DNA from: Micromonospora sp. LH3U1
GTDB taxonomy: Bacteria; Actinomycetota; Actinomycetes; Mycobacteriales; Micromonosporaceae
Assembly: GCF_028475105.1 (NCBI RefSeq)
Contig: NZ_CP116936.1
Location: forward strand, 3,719,501 to 3,783,500
Direction: 5' to 3'
DNA length: 64,000 nucleotides
Shown in pieces: positions 34,602 through 42,776 of this stretch. Within the stretch, counting starts at the first letter, position 1; each line of letters starts with the position of its first letter. The notes under the pieces were generated by a model, which did no database searches, was not told where the DNA came from, and was given only the letters and a program-made list of their open reading frames with translations. The translations under genes and the position numbers were made by a program.

Positions 34602-35150
34602 ATGACCGCGACGATCGAGCAGGTCACCGCCGAGAACACCGCTCCGAGGGCCGGCACCGCTCGGGAGCGGGCCGTCCGGTACATCCTGGCCGGCACCCGA
34701 ATGGCGCTCGGCTGGATCTTCCTCTGGGCTTTCATCGACAAGATGTTCGGCTTCGGGATGGCCACCGAGTCGAAGAGCGCCTGGATCAACGGGGGTAGCC
34801 CCACCAAGGGCTTCCTGACCTTCGGAGTGGCGGGTCCGTTCAAGGACGTCTACACCGGGATCGCCGGGGCCGCCTGGGCGGACTGGCTCTTCATGGCCGG
34901 CCTGGCCGGGATCGGTGTCGCCCTGCTGCTCGGCATCGGCATGCGGGTCGCGGCCGTGGCCGGTGGGCTGCTGCTGGTCCTGATGTGGACCGCCGTCCTG
35001 CCTCCGGAGAACAACCCCTTCATGGACGACCACCTGATCTACGCCGCGGTGCTGGCGGTCCTGGCGCTGCTCAACGCCGGCGACACCTGGGGCCTCGGCC
35101 GGGTGTGGGCGAAGCTGCCGATCGTCCGGCGGACGCCCTGGCTGCGATGA
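34602..35150 (+). CDS. DoxX-like membrane protein (TQO large-subunit type)
   Basis: 182 residues from ATG 34602. Four hydrophobic helices follow a soluble start. RYILAGTRMALGWIFLWAFIDKMFGFG and the loop SAWINGGSPTKGFLTF are typical of the longer DoxX-related proteins annotated as thiosulfate:quinone oxidoreductase large subunit. AWADWLFMAGLAGIGVALLLG and the His in MDDHLIYAAVLAVLAL follow. The catalytic partner DoxA is not seen, so the electron donor is unknown. It is divergent from the CBS-BON gene and ends before a perfect hairpin. Confidence 0.82.
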   Translation: MTATIEQVTAENTAPRAGTARERAVRYILAGTRMALGWIFLWAFIDKMFGFGMATESKSAWINGGSPTKGFLTFGVAGPFKDVYTGIAGAAWADWLFMAGLAGIGVALLLGIGMRVAAVAGGLLLVLMWTAVLPPENNPFMDDHLIYAAVLAVLALLNAGDTWGLGRVWAKLPIVRRTPWLR

Positions 35151-35169
35151 ACCACCACGCGCCACTCGC

Positions 35170-35205
35170 TTGGCGGGCGTCACCAACACCGGTGACGCCC
35201 GCCAA
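35170..35205 (+). terminator. Terminator after the DoxX-like gene
   Basis: Perfect 15-bp stem (35170-35184 with 35191-35205) and 6-base loop, 19 bases after the stop. Confidence 0.8.
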
Positions 35206-35214
35206 CCCGTGCGC

Positions 35215-35284
35215 CGATCTTGCACTTACTGCCCTGACGAAAGGTGCGAGTCGAGGCACACCGGCGACCGAAAGTGCAAGATCG
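35215..35284. repeat. 13-bp inverted repeats framing 44 bp
   Basis: CGATCTTGCACTT (35215-35227) and its exact complement AAGTGCAAGATCG (35272-35284) bound a 70-bp element between the DoxX-like gene terminator and the FKBP gene. Terminal inverted repeats of this kind with no coding content suggest a palindromic intergenic element. Confidence 0.65.
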
Positions 35285-35394
35285 ACGTGTGGGGTGACGG
35301 GGGCAGTGGCGGGTCCGCCGTGTATTGGTCAGGGGTGATCCGGCAGGATCGACGGTGACCGGACACATCACCCAACACGGCAGGAGATCCCCGC

Positions 35395-35787
35395 ATGAAC
35401 CAGGCAGCAGGCGCCCGATCGGGCAAGCCCGAGGTGGGTCCGATCGAGGGAGCACCGCCGGCCGACCTCGTGATCGAGGACATCACCGTGGGCGACGGCC
35501 CGCAGGCCGAGCCGGGCCAACTGGCCAGCGTGCACTACGTCGGCGTGTCGCACTCCACCGGCGGCGAGTTCGACTCGTCCTGGAACCGGGGCGAGGCGTT
35601 CGAGTTCCCGCTCGGCGGCGGTCAGGTCATCGCCGGCTGGGACCAGGGAGTTGTCGGCATGCGTGTCGGCGGCCGGCGCCGCCTCACCATCCCGCCGCAC
35701 CTGGGGTATGGCGACCGTGGCGCCAGCGGAGTCATCAAGCCGGGCGAGACGCTGATCTTCGTCGTCGACCTGCTCGGCGTGAGCTGA
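35395..35787 (+). CDS. FKBP-type peptidyl-prolyl cis-trans isomerase
   Basis: Cytosolic folding enzyme of 130 residues with the single FKBP domain: ITVGDGPQAEPGQLASVHYVG, the active-site strand EFDSSWNRGEAFEFPLGGGQVIAGWDQGV (span), IPPHLGYGDRGA and LIFVVDLLGV. Key residues Tyr, Asp, Phe, Trp and Tyr of the proline pocket are all present. No signal peptide. It catalyses cis-trans isomerisation at Xaa-Pro bonds; actinomycete homologues are FK506 binders. It is monocistronic: an inverted-repeat element lies upstream and a hairpin downstream. Confidence 0.94.
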   Translation: MNQAAGARSGKPEVGPIEGAPPADLVIEDITVGDGPQAEPGQLASVHYVGVSHSTGGEFDSSWNRGEAFEFPLGGGQVIAGWDQGVVGMRVGGRRRLTIPPHLGYGDRGASGVIKPGETLIFVVDLLGVS

Positions 35788-35797
35788 CCGATTCTGG

Positions 35798-35825
35798 GGG
35801 GTCGCCGGCCCACGTCGGCGGCCCC
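35798..35825 (+). terminator. FKBP gene terminator
   Basis: Arms 35798-35807 and 35816-35825 (one G-U pair), 8-base loop, 10 bases after the stop. Confidence 0.6.
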
Positions 35826-35917
35826 GCACCACGCCCACGCAACACGGCCCGAGAAGACCGGCGCTGGCCCGCGTCAGCGAGCTCGGGTTGGGTCGGGTCG
35901 AGGGCTCTGGGGTCAGC

Positions 35918-36334
35918 TCAGGCGACGAGCTGCAGGTGTGCGGTGGTGGTCACCGGGCGACGAGCGGCCTCGACCACCCGGGCCGGCTCCAGAATCGGCA
36001 TCACCCGGTGCAGGCCGGTAGCGCGCAGCACCCGCGCCACCACCGGGCTCGGGTCGACCAGGACCAGTTCGCCACCGCGGGCCCGGACGCGCAGATGCGC
36101 GGCGAGCAACGCGCGGACACCGGTGGCGGAGAGCAGCCGCAGCTCGGACAGCTCCAGCTGGAGCACCGGGCGAGCCGGCGCGGACCACAGCGCGGACCGG
36201 AACGCGGCCACGGTGGCGATGTCGACCTCGCCGGCCACCCGCACGAGGACCACCCGGTCACCCACGCTCACCTGCACGTCGAGCCGGTCGCTGCACTCTT
36301 CCATGCCCTGAAATCTAGCCGCCACCACCGACAC
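35918..36334 (-). CDS. STAS-domain anti-anti-sigma-like protein
   Basis: About 138 residues from GTG 36334, which has GGAGGGG five bases upstream; ATG 36304 is the alternative (128 residues). It is a single STAS domain: VLVRVAGEVDIATVAAFRSAL, LQLELSELRLLSATGVRALLAAH with the Ser of the phosphorylation loop, then LVLVDPSPVVARVLRATGL. It should bind an anti-sigma serine kinase and release a sigma factor when unphosphorylated. No kinase or sigma gene is adjacent, so its partner is elsewhere. Transcription is divergent from the SMP-30-like gene. Confidence 0.88.
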   Translation of the reverse strand: MSVVAARFQGMEECSDRLDVQVSVGDRVVLVRVAGEVDIATVAAFRSALWSAPARPVLQLELSELRLLSATGVRALLAAHLRVRARGGELVLVDPSPVVARVLRATGLHRVMPILEPARVVEAARRPVTTTAHLQLVA

Positions 36335-36485
36335 TTTCGCCCCTCCACGGAGTGATTCCGGGTACGCCCAGGGTCATACCCCGAGGTGCGCCTCATCCCT
36401 CTAGGGGTGGAGGTCAGGGGCACCGGCCGCACGGACCACGGACCACCGACCCGCGCGTTCGGACGGTGATCCACTCCGGATCACC

Positions 36486-36524
36486 GATGTCGGGGTGTCC
36501 GGGTCAGCGGGACGCCCCGACATC
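36486..36524. repeat. 15-bp inverted repeat upstream of the SMP-30-like gene
   Basis: GATGTCGGGGTGTCC (36486-36500) pairs with 36510-36524 with one G-U mismatch around a 9-base loop. It lies about 85 bp before the start codon and 150 bp from the STAS gene, and is either a leader hairpin or an operator. Confidence 0.55.
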
Positions 36525-36609
36525 ACCGATACCGTGATGATCACGCCGTCGGCGCGCCGTGCGAGCGTTGATTCGGAGACGGCCGGCACCGGCGGTGGAG
36601 AATAGGCCG

Positions 36610-37626
36610 ATGCTGATCCCTCGGCCTCGCCCGCCCCGGCTGATCCGTCCCGTCCGCGAGCCGGCAACCGTTCCTCCGGCGCTGGCCGGGGCATGGGCTC
36701 CCACCGACCGGCGGCTCGACCGAGCAGAGTTGCTGCCCCTCCCCGAGGGTGCCGTCGGGCCGGAGGACGTGCTGGTCGACGGTGCCGGCCGGGTGATCAG
36801 TGGTGACGAGGGCGGTCGGCTCTGGTGGTGGCCGGTCGACGCGCCGGCCGGCACCCGACCCCGGCTGCTGGCCGAGACCGGTGGCCGGCCGCTCGGCATC
36901 GAGTTGGACCCGTCCGGCGAGGCTCTGGTGGTCTGCGACGCGTACCGCGGGTTGCTGCGGGTCACACCCGACGGCACGGTACGCGAACTGACCGGGACGG
37001 CGCCCCCGGTGCACCTGGCCAACAACGCCACGGTGGGCCGCGACGGCACCATCTACTTCACGGACAGCTCCGACCGGTTTCCGGTCTCACACTGGAAGCG
37101 GGACCTGCTGGAGCACCGCCCCAACGGCCGGGTGCTGGCCCACCATCCGGGCAACGGCCGCACCGAGGTGGTGGCCGACGGGTTGTACTTCCCCAACGGG
37201 ATTGCGCTGACCCCGGACGAATCAGCGCTCATGCTCGTGGAGACCAGCACCCACCGCCTGCTCCGCGTCGAGCTGAGCGGTGGTGTCCGGGTTCTCGCCG
37301 ACCTGCCCGCGTACCCGGACAATCTCGCCGCCGTGGGCGACGGGACGTACTGGATCGCTCTGCCCAGCCCACGGGTGCCGATCGCCGAGCGGCTGCTGCC
37401 GCACCCGCGACTACGCCAGATCGCCGCGTTGCTGCCCGACGCGATGCAGCCGCAGCCACGCCGCTACGGCCTGGTCGCGCTGGTCGACGGCACGGGCGCG
37501 GTCCGCCGGACGCTGCACGGCCCGAACGGGCACTACTGGATGATCACTGGAGTACGCCAGCACGGCGATCACCTCTGGTTGGGCAGCCTGATCGGCGCTG
37601 GTGTGGCCCGCGTACCCCTGGATTGA
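36610..37626 (+). CDS. SMP-30/strictosidine synthase-like beta-propeller protein
   Basis: 338 residues from ATG 36610 (GGAG nine bases upstream). Six-bladed propeller of the SMP-30/gluconolactonase/strictosidine-synthase group: LGIELDPSGEALVVCDAYRGLLRV, the conserved strand DGTIYFTDSS, LYFPNGIALTPDESALMLVETSTHRLLRV, and YPDNLAAVGDGTYWIAL. No signal peptide. Members hydrolyse lactones or organophosphates with a bound Ca2+; the Glu/Asn/Asp ligands are plausible in these strands. The exact substrate is unknown. It ends at a bidirectional hairpin facing the L,D-transpeptidase gene. Confidence 0.85.
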   Translation: MLIPRPRPPRLIRPVREPATVPPALAGAWAPTDRRLDRAELLPLPEGAVGPEDVLVDGAGRVISGDEGGRLWWWPVDAPAGTRPRLLAETGGRPLGIELDPSGEALVVCDAYRGLLRVTPDGTVRELTGTAPPVHLANNATVGRDGTIYFTDSSDRFPVSHWKRDLLEHRPNGRVLAHHPGNGRTEVVADGLYFPNGIALTPDESALMLVETSTHRLLRVELSGGVRVLADLPAYPDNLAAVGDGTYWIALPSPRVPIAERLLPHPRLRQIAALLPDAMQPQPRRYGLVALVDGTGAVRRTLHGPNGHYWMITGVRQHGDHLWLGSLIGAGVARVPLD

Positions 37627-37674
37627 GCGCGTCGAGTCGCACCCGCGCCAAACGATCATCGAGCTGGCGTGACG

Positions 37675-37711
37675 TCGGGGCCGGTCCGCCGCAGTGGCGG
37701 GCCGGCCCCGA
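37675..37711. terminator. Bidirectional hairpin terminator
   Basis: 16-bp stem (37675-37690 with 37696-37711, one G-U) and a 5-base loop between convergent stops at 37626 and 37730. Confidence 0.8.
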
Positions 37712-37729
37712 ATGTCCGGCGGCGGTGTG

Positions 37730-38998
37730 TCAGCGACCGCTGACGGAAGGCGCCGGGGCGGGCGACCCACCGGCCACCGCGCCGGGGTGCGCCGGGGCGA
37801 CCGGCGCCGGCTTGAGCCCGGGTGGCACCGGCAGGGCGCTGCCCCGGGTGAACTCGTCCCAGCTCACATTCCACGCGGTCCAGCCGTTGCCCGGCTGCAA
37901 CTCCACCTCGGTGCCCTTGACGGTGACCAGGTCACCGACCTGCGTCACCCCCATCAGCCAGTCCGCCGCGGTGGCGGAGACGTTCGCGCAGCCGTGCGAC
38001 ACGTTGGTGTTGCCCTGCTCCCCCTCCGACCACGGGGCCGAGTGGATGAACTCGCCGCCCCAGGTGTAGCGCTGGGCATCATCGACGTCGACCACGTAGC
38101 CACCGTTCGGCTCACCCCGGGTGTCGAAGGTGGTCCGCTCGTGCTTCTCCATGATCACCATTTTGCCGCTGGAACTCGGCGTGCTCGACTTGCCCAGGCT
38201 GACCGGGATCCGGCGGATCTGCTTGCCGTCGCGCAGCACCGTCATCTGCTTGGTGGCGTTGTCGATCTCCAGCGCGAGTTGTCGTCCGATCTTGGAGGTA
38301 GCGGTCCGCTCGGCGTCGCCGATCCGGTCCTTGCCGATCGGCAGACCCTCCAGACCGGCCCGGACGCTGATGGTGGTCCCCGGCTTCCAGAAATCGGGCG
38401 CTCGGTAATAGACCTGACTTCCGTCCTCGAGCCACGACCAGGTGCCCGGCTGCGGCGGATTCGTCTTCACGAACAACCGCCGCTGAACATCCGCTCTGGC
38501 CTCTTTTGGAATTGCCGGGTCGAACGCGACGGTTACCGGCATCGCTGTGCCGTACGTCCGATTGCCGACGAAATAGAGAGTGCTGGTGATCTGCGGTTTG
38601 GTCGATTTGGCCATCGTGGTGAACGTGGTGGTGCGAGTGGTGGTGGCACCCGAGTCACCGGTCGCGGTCACCTCGGCGGTGTACGTCCGTCGCGGTTGCA
38701 GCGGCCCGCTCGGCACCCACCCCGAGCCGTCCTCGCGCGGCTCGGCGTTGACCTGCTTTCCCTTGTCGTCCGTGAGGCGCACACCGGTGACCCGTCCACC
38801 CTTGACCACGGTGCCCACCTCGGCGCTGACCGGGACGTCCCGGGCCTTGTCCCCCGGTGTCACGGCGAGTTCCGGTGGAGCGTGGTGGGCCTTGGCCGCA
38901 CCAGCACCCGAATCCCGGTCGGCGGTGCACCCTCCCAGGACGAGCGGTGCGGCTGCGATGGTTACCGCCAACAGCGTCAATCGCCGCCTAGACGTCAT
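37730..38998 (-). CDS. Lipoprotein L,D-transpeptidase (Ig-like plus YkuD)
   Basis: Cell-wall cross-linking enzyme of 422 residues from ATG 38998 (GGGGGGA upstream). The signal ends in the lipobox LVLGGC, so the mature Cys is lipidated. Two Ig-like domains (about 40-145 and 150-250, including PPQPGTWSWLEDGSQVYYRAP) precede the YkuD catalytic domain (about 255-385), with HSAPW and the nucleophile in SHGCANVS. A Pro/Ala-rich tail follows. It forms 3-3 cross-links in peptidoglycan, as Ldt proteins of mycobacteria do, and is expected to be inhibited by carbapenems. A long hairpin lies in its 5' leader region. Confidence 0.93.
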   Translation of the reverse strand: MTSRRRLTLLAVTIAAAPLVLGGCTADRDSGAGAAKAHHAPPELAVTPGDKARDVPVSAEVGTVVKGGRVTGVRLTDDKGKQVNAEPREDGSGWVPSGPLQPRRTYTAEVTATGDSGATTTRTTTFTTMAKSTKPQITSTLYFVGNRTYGTAMPVTVAFDPAIPKEARADVQRRLFVKTNPPQPGTWSWLEDGSQVYYRAPDFWKPGTTISVRAGLEGLPIGKDRIGDAERTATSKIGRQLALEIDNATKQMTVLRDGKQIRRIPVSLGKSSTPSSSGKMVIMEKHERTTFDTRGEPNGGYVVDVDDAQRYTWGGEFIHSAPWSEGEQGNTNVSHGCANVSATAADWLMGVTQVGDLVTVKGTEVELQPGNGWTAWNVSWDEFTRGSALPVPPGLKPAPVAPAHPGAVAGGSPAPAPSVSGR

Positions 38999-39154
38999 GT
39001 TCAGTCCCCCCGTTTTCGACTTCCCTCTGCCACATTCTCGCCTCCTCGACAGGGGCGTCCACGGCATTCGGAAATAATCGGTGGCGCATTTATCGACGCA
39101 ATTTCCGACAATGTTCCACTTGGCGGAACAGGGGTTCAAGAGACCCCTGTCAGG

Positions 39155-39239
39155 TCCTTTGCTCTGCTTCAGCGGAGGCGACACCGGCTGTCCGGATAGC
39201 GGACGTCTGGTGTTGCCTGGGGTGAAGCAGAGCAAAGGA
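39155..39239. repeat. 17-bp perfect inverted repeat with 51-base loop
   Basis: TCCTTTGCTCTGCTTCA (39155-39171) and its exact complement (39223-39239). It lies in the divergent region and, on the minus strand, about 160 bp before the L,D-transpeptidase start, so it could be an orphan terminator or a leader structure. Confidence 0.7.
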
Positions 39240-39363
39240 GGCGGTGTGGGAGGTCGCCCCGCCCCGGGACCGGGCCCGCAGGTTGAAGGTCACCCCGGTT
39301 GGCGCACGTCGGGGGCGGACTTTTGTCAGCTGAAGCGAAACTTTTGCCGAACGCGACGAAGCT

Positions 39364-39392
39364 TTGCCTTCGTCCGAAGGCAAGGGTAGGGT
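39364..39392 (+). promoter_or_regulatory. Promoter with overlapping 20-bp palindromic operator
   Basis: TTGCCT (39364-39369), a 17-bp spacer and TAGGGT (39387-39392) form a good sigma-70-type promoter. The -35 and most of the spacer are the perfect palindrome TTGCCTTCGTCCGAAGGCAA (39364-39383). A repressor there would block RNA polymerase directly. Predicted start is about 39399, giving a 210-nt leader for the sugar-isomerase-like gene. Confidence 0.65.
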
Positions 39393-39608
39393 CACGATCC
39401 AGATAGAGGGTTGCCCATTCGTCGATCAGCTAGCCGCCACCCCTACCGGGTCGCCGCGTTCCGCCCCCGATGGGTCTGGGCCGCACCCGCGCGCCGCCCC
39501 TCACCGTCCAGCCGGAGCCCGCCTCCGGCCGGTTCGGCGCGCCTGGGCGACGGCAGCCAGGTCGACCGCCGCCGACGGCATGCCAGCCGTCAGGAAGGGA
39601 CCACCACC

Positions 39609-40565
39609 ATGGATCAACAGATCAACCGACCGGAGCCGACACTGGCGTCCGAGCCGGTCAGCCGGCGCGGAGTGCTGCGCGCCGCGACCGTCTCCGCCGC
39701 TGCCGTCGGCGCAGCCGGCCTGCTCGCCAGCCCCGCCACCGCCGCGCCCGCAGGACAGTCCCAGGGCCGGCGACGGGTGCCGGTGGACCGGATCAGCATC
39801 CAGCTCTACACGCTGCGCGACCAGCTCGCCGCAGACCTGCCCGGCACTCTGGACGCGCTGCGCCGGATCGGCTACCGGCGGGTTGAGCACGCCGGCTTCG
39901 TCGGACGCACCGCCGCGCAGTTCCGGGCCGCGCTCGACGAGGCCGGACTCCGCGCCACCTCCGGGCACACCGGCATCCCGCAGCCCTTCGACGCGGCCAC
40001 CTGGGAGCGTGCCCTCGCCGACGCGAACGTCGTCGGCTCCAAGAAGATCGTCCACCCGTACTTCGGTCGGGACGCCAGCGGCCAGCCGATCCGGGACCCC
40101 GCCGTCTACCGGGCCCTGGCCCGGGACCTGAACCGCGCCGGTCGGCTCGCCGAACGCGCGGGGCTCGACTTCGGCTACCACAACCACCAACTCGAGTTCG
40201 TGCCGCTGACCGGCGGCTCGACCGGGTTCGACATCCTCACCGCGCAGACCGATCCCCGGCTGGTCCACTTCGAGCTCGACCTCTACTGGACCTGGCGAGG
40301 CGCACACGACCCGGTCGACGTGATCCGGGCCAACCGCGGTCGGATCCGTCAGGTGCACGTCAAGGACCTCGACGTCGAGGGCGGTTTCGCCGACCTCGGC
40401 GACGGAGTCATCGACTTCGGCCGGATCTTCGCCCACGAGCGGGAGGCCGGCATCGAGGAGTACATCGTGGAGCGCGACGACGCCGGCACCTCGCCACGCT
40501 CCCCCGCCGACGCCCTGGACACCGCTCGGGTCGGCTTCGACTATCTCGCTTCACTTCGGTACTGA
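39609..40565 (+). CDS. Tat-exported sugar phosphate isomerase/epimerase-like protein
   Basis: 318 residues from ATG 39609 (GGAAGGGA upstream). The twin-arginine signal SRRGVLRAATVSAAAVGAAGLL and an Ala-X-Ala cleavage region (ATAAP) imply export in folded form, probably with a metal. The mature part is a xylose-isomerase-like TIM barrel (AP_endonuc_2): ISIQLYTLRDQLAADLPGTL, YRRVEHAGF, GYHNHQLEF, HFELDLYWTW, HVKDLD, and the C-terminal Glu in YIVERDD. His/Glu/Asp at strand ends form the usual metal site. It lies 22 bp upstream of the PQQ-type dehydrogenase on the same strand, so both are probably co-expressed under the palindromic operator. Confidence 0.9.
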   Translation: MDQQINRPEPTLASEPVSRRGVLRAATVSAAAVGAAGLLASPATAAPAGQSQGRRRVPVDRISIQLYTLRDQLAADLPGTLDALRRIGYRRVEHAGFVGRTAAQFRAALDEAGLRATSGHTGIPQPFDAATWERALADANVVGSKKIVHPYFGRDASGQPIRDPAVYRALARDLNRAGRLAERAGLDFGYHNHQLEFVPLTGGSTGFDILTAQTDPRLVHFELDLYWTWRGAHDPVDVIRANRGRIRQVHVKDLDVEGGFADLGDGVIDFGRIFAHEREAGIEEYIVERDDAGTSPRSPADALDTARVGFDYLASLRY

Positions 40566-40587
40566 AACCATCTCGGGGGACAACCTG

Positions 40588-42687
40588 ATGAACAGGACCG
40601 CATTCGCGTCCGCTCTGCTGCTGGTAACGGCCGGCCTGGCCGTACCACCGTCAGCCGCGGCCGCCGCGCCGGCCGCGCCGCCGGACAGCAGCTTCCAGAA
40701 AGTGACACTGAACGACTTCCCCGGCGAGCCGATGAGCCTCGCCGTCCTGCCCGACCTGCGGGTGCTGCACACCTCCCGCACCGGCGAGGTCCGCATCCAC
40801 GACCCGCGCACCGGGCTGAACACCCTCGCTGCCGACATCCCGGTGTACGAGCACGACGAGGAGGGGCTGCAGGGGGTCGCCATCGACCCGAACTTCGCCC
40901 AGAACAAGTGGGTCTACCTCTACTACTCGCCGCCGATGGACACGCCGGTGGACGACCCGGCAACCCCCGACGTCAACGAGGGGGACGCGCCGCTGGTCGG
41001 CACCGAGGCGGACTGGCAGCGGTTCCGGGGCGCGCTGCGGCTGTCCCGGTTCAAGCTGGACGGGATGAAGCTGAACCTCGGCACCGAGCAGCAGATCATC
41101 GACGTGCCCACCGACCGGGGCATCTGCTGCCACGTCGGCGGCCAGATCGACTTCGACAGCAAGGGCAACCTGTACCTGTCGACCGGTGACGACTCCAACC
41201 CGTTCTTCTCCGACGGCTACATCCCGATCGACGAGCGGGCCGACCGGCACCCGGCGTTCGACGCCCAGCGCACCTCGGCCAACACCAACGACCTGCGCGG
41301 CAAGCTGCTGCGCATCCGGGTGAAGCCCGGTGGGGGTTACACGGTGCCGGCCGGCAACCTGTTCAAGCCGGGGGCAGCGCAGACCCGCCCGGAGATCTAC
41401 GCGATGGGGCTGCGCAACGCGTTCCGGTTCGCCGTCGACCGTCGTACCGACAACGTGTACCTCGGCGACTACTCCCCGGACGCCTCCAACTCGAACCCCG
41501 AGCGCGGGCCGGCTGGACACGGCCGGTGGATGCTGGTCGACAAGCCCGCGAACTACGGCTGGCCGTACTGCGTGACGCCGACGCTCGCCTACCGTGACTA
41601 CGACTTCGCCACCGGTGAGTCCGGTCCCACGTTCAACTGCAAGCGCCCGGTCAACGACTCACCCCGTAACACCGGCAAGCGGCAACTGCCGCCGGTCGAG
41701 CAGCCGCAGGTCTGGTACCCGTCCGCCGCGTCCGGCGAGTTCCCGCAACTGGGCACCGGCGGCATCGGCCCGATGGGCGGCCCGGCGTACGACTACGACG
41801 GGACCAGCACGTCGCGGACCCGGTGGCCGGCCTACTACGACGGCGTGCCGCTGTTCTACGAGTGGACGCGGGACTACATCAAGGAGTTCCGTCTCGACGA
41901 GGACGGCGACGTGCAGGACATCCGGCCGGTGGTGCCATCCCTGGTGGTGGACAACCCGATGGACATGGAGTTCGGCCCGGACGGCGCGCTCTACGTGCTG
42001 GAGTACGGCGACGGCTACTTCGCCGAGAACCCGGACGCCCAGCTGTCCCGGTTCGACTTCGTCCGGGGCAACCGGACGCCGATCCCGAAGATCAGCGGCA
42101 CCCCGACCGTCGGGCGGGCCCCGCTGACCGTCGCGTTCTCCAGCGCCGGCACCACCGACCCGGACGGTGACAAGCTGAGCTACGCGTGGGACTTCAACGC
42201 GGACGGCTCGGTGGACAGCACCGACGCCAACCCGACCTGGACGTTCCAGGAGAACGGCTCGTACACCCCGACGCTGAAGGTGACCGACCGCACCGGACGG
42301 TCCGCCTCGGCGACCCTGCCGCTGGTGGTCGGGCCGACCGCGCCGATCGTCGAGTTCGTCGCACCGGTGGCCGGGCAGCCCTTCCAGTTCGGGCAGACGG
42401 TCGCGTACGAGGTGAAGGTCACCGACGATCTGCCGGTGGACTGCTCCCGGGTGAAGGTCACCTACGTGCTGGGGCACGACGAGCACGGACACCCGCTCTC
42501 CACGGCGACGGGGTGCTCGGGAACGATCACCACCTTCGTGGACGGCGGGCACAGCGGCGCGGACAACCTCACCGCGGTCTTCGTCGCCGAGTACACCGAT
42601 GCGCCGACCGAGCCGGGCGTACCGGCGCAGTCCGGTACGGCCACGGTGGTGCTGGACCCGAACCTGGTGGCCGGTCTGGCCGGCTGA
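40588..42687 (+). CDS. Secreted PQQ-type sugar dehydrogenase with PKD domain
   Basis: 699 residues with a signal peptide (MNRTAFASALLLVTAGLAVPPSAAAAAP). Residues 35-500 are a six-bladed glucose/sorbosone dehydrogenase propeller: EGLQGVAIDPNFAQNKWVYLYYS, ICCHVGGQIDFDSKGNLYLSTGDDSN, RNAFRFAVDRRTDNVYLGDYSPD and DMEFGPDGALYVLEYG. A PKD domain (about 510-595, FSSAGTTDPDGDKLSYAWDFNADG) and a further beta-sandwich (about 600-690) follow. PQQ, rather than tightly bound flavin, is the family cofactor and is inferred. In related genomes this architecture sits with sugar isomerase-like proteins, as here. It likely acts on plant or microbial glycans outside the cell. Confidence 0.9.
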   Translation: MNRTAFASALLLVTAGLAVPPSAAAAAPAAPPDSSFQKVTLNDFPGEPMSLAVLPDLRVLHTSRTGEVRIHDPRTGLNTLAADIPVYEHDEEGLQGVAIDPNFAQNKWVYLYYSPPMDTPVDDPATPDVNEGDAPLVGTEADWQRFRGALRLSRFKLDGMKLNLGTEQQIIDVPTDRGICCHVGGQIDFDSKGNLYLSTGDDSNPFFSDGYIPIDERADRHPAFDAQRTSANTNDLRGKLLRIRVKPGGGYTVPAGNLFKPGAAQTRPEIYAMGLRNAFRFAVDRRTDNVYLGDYSPDASNSNPERGPAGHGRWMLVDKPANYGWPYCVTPTLAYRDYDFATGESGPTFNCKRPVNDSPRNTGKRQLPPVEQPQVWYPSAASGEFPQLGTGGIGPMGGPAYDYDGTSTSRTRWPAYYDGVPLFYEWTRDYIKEFRLDEDGDVQDIRPVVPSLVVDNPMDMEFGPDGALYVLEYGDGYFAENPDAQLSRFDFVRGNRTPIPKISGTPTVGRAPLTVAFSSAGTTDPDGDKLSYAWDFNADGSVDSTDANPTWTFQENGSYTPTLKVTDRTGRSASATLPLVVGPTAPIVEFVAPVAGQPFQFGQTVAYEVKVTDDLPVDCSRVKVTYVLGHDEHGHPLSTATGCSGTITTFVDGGHSGADNLTAVFVAEYTDAPTEPGVPAQSGTATVVLDPNLVAGLAG

Positions 42688-42703
42688 CCAGCTCACCATG
42701 ACA

Positions 42704-42737
42704 GCGGCGGCGGCCGGATCACTCCGGCCGCCGCCGC
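42704..42737. terminator. Bidirectional hairpin terminator
   Basis: Perfect 15-bp stem (42704-42718 with 42723-42737) closed by TCAC, between convergent genes ending at 42687 and 42777. Confidence 0.85.
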
Positions 42738-42776
42738 ACGTCGTTCAGCTCAAGCCCTCGCCGAGGTGCTGGCCGG

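Larger units (their letters stand above)
38999..39608. other. 610-bp divergent intergenic region
   Basis: No gene can be supported. It holds, left to right: the leader of the L,D-transpeptidase gene, a small 8-bp stem (39128-39135 with 39143-39150), the large 17-bp hairpin at 39155-39239, and a less GC-rich stretch (39318-39372) with repeated CTTTTG motifs. A palindrome-overlapped promoter at 39364-39392 and about 210 bp of untranslated leader before the sugar-isomerase-like gene complete it. Confidence 0.6.
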
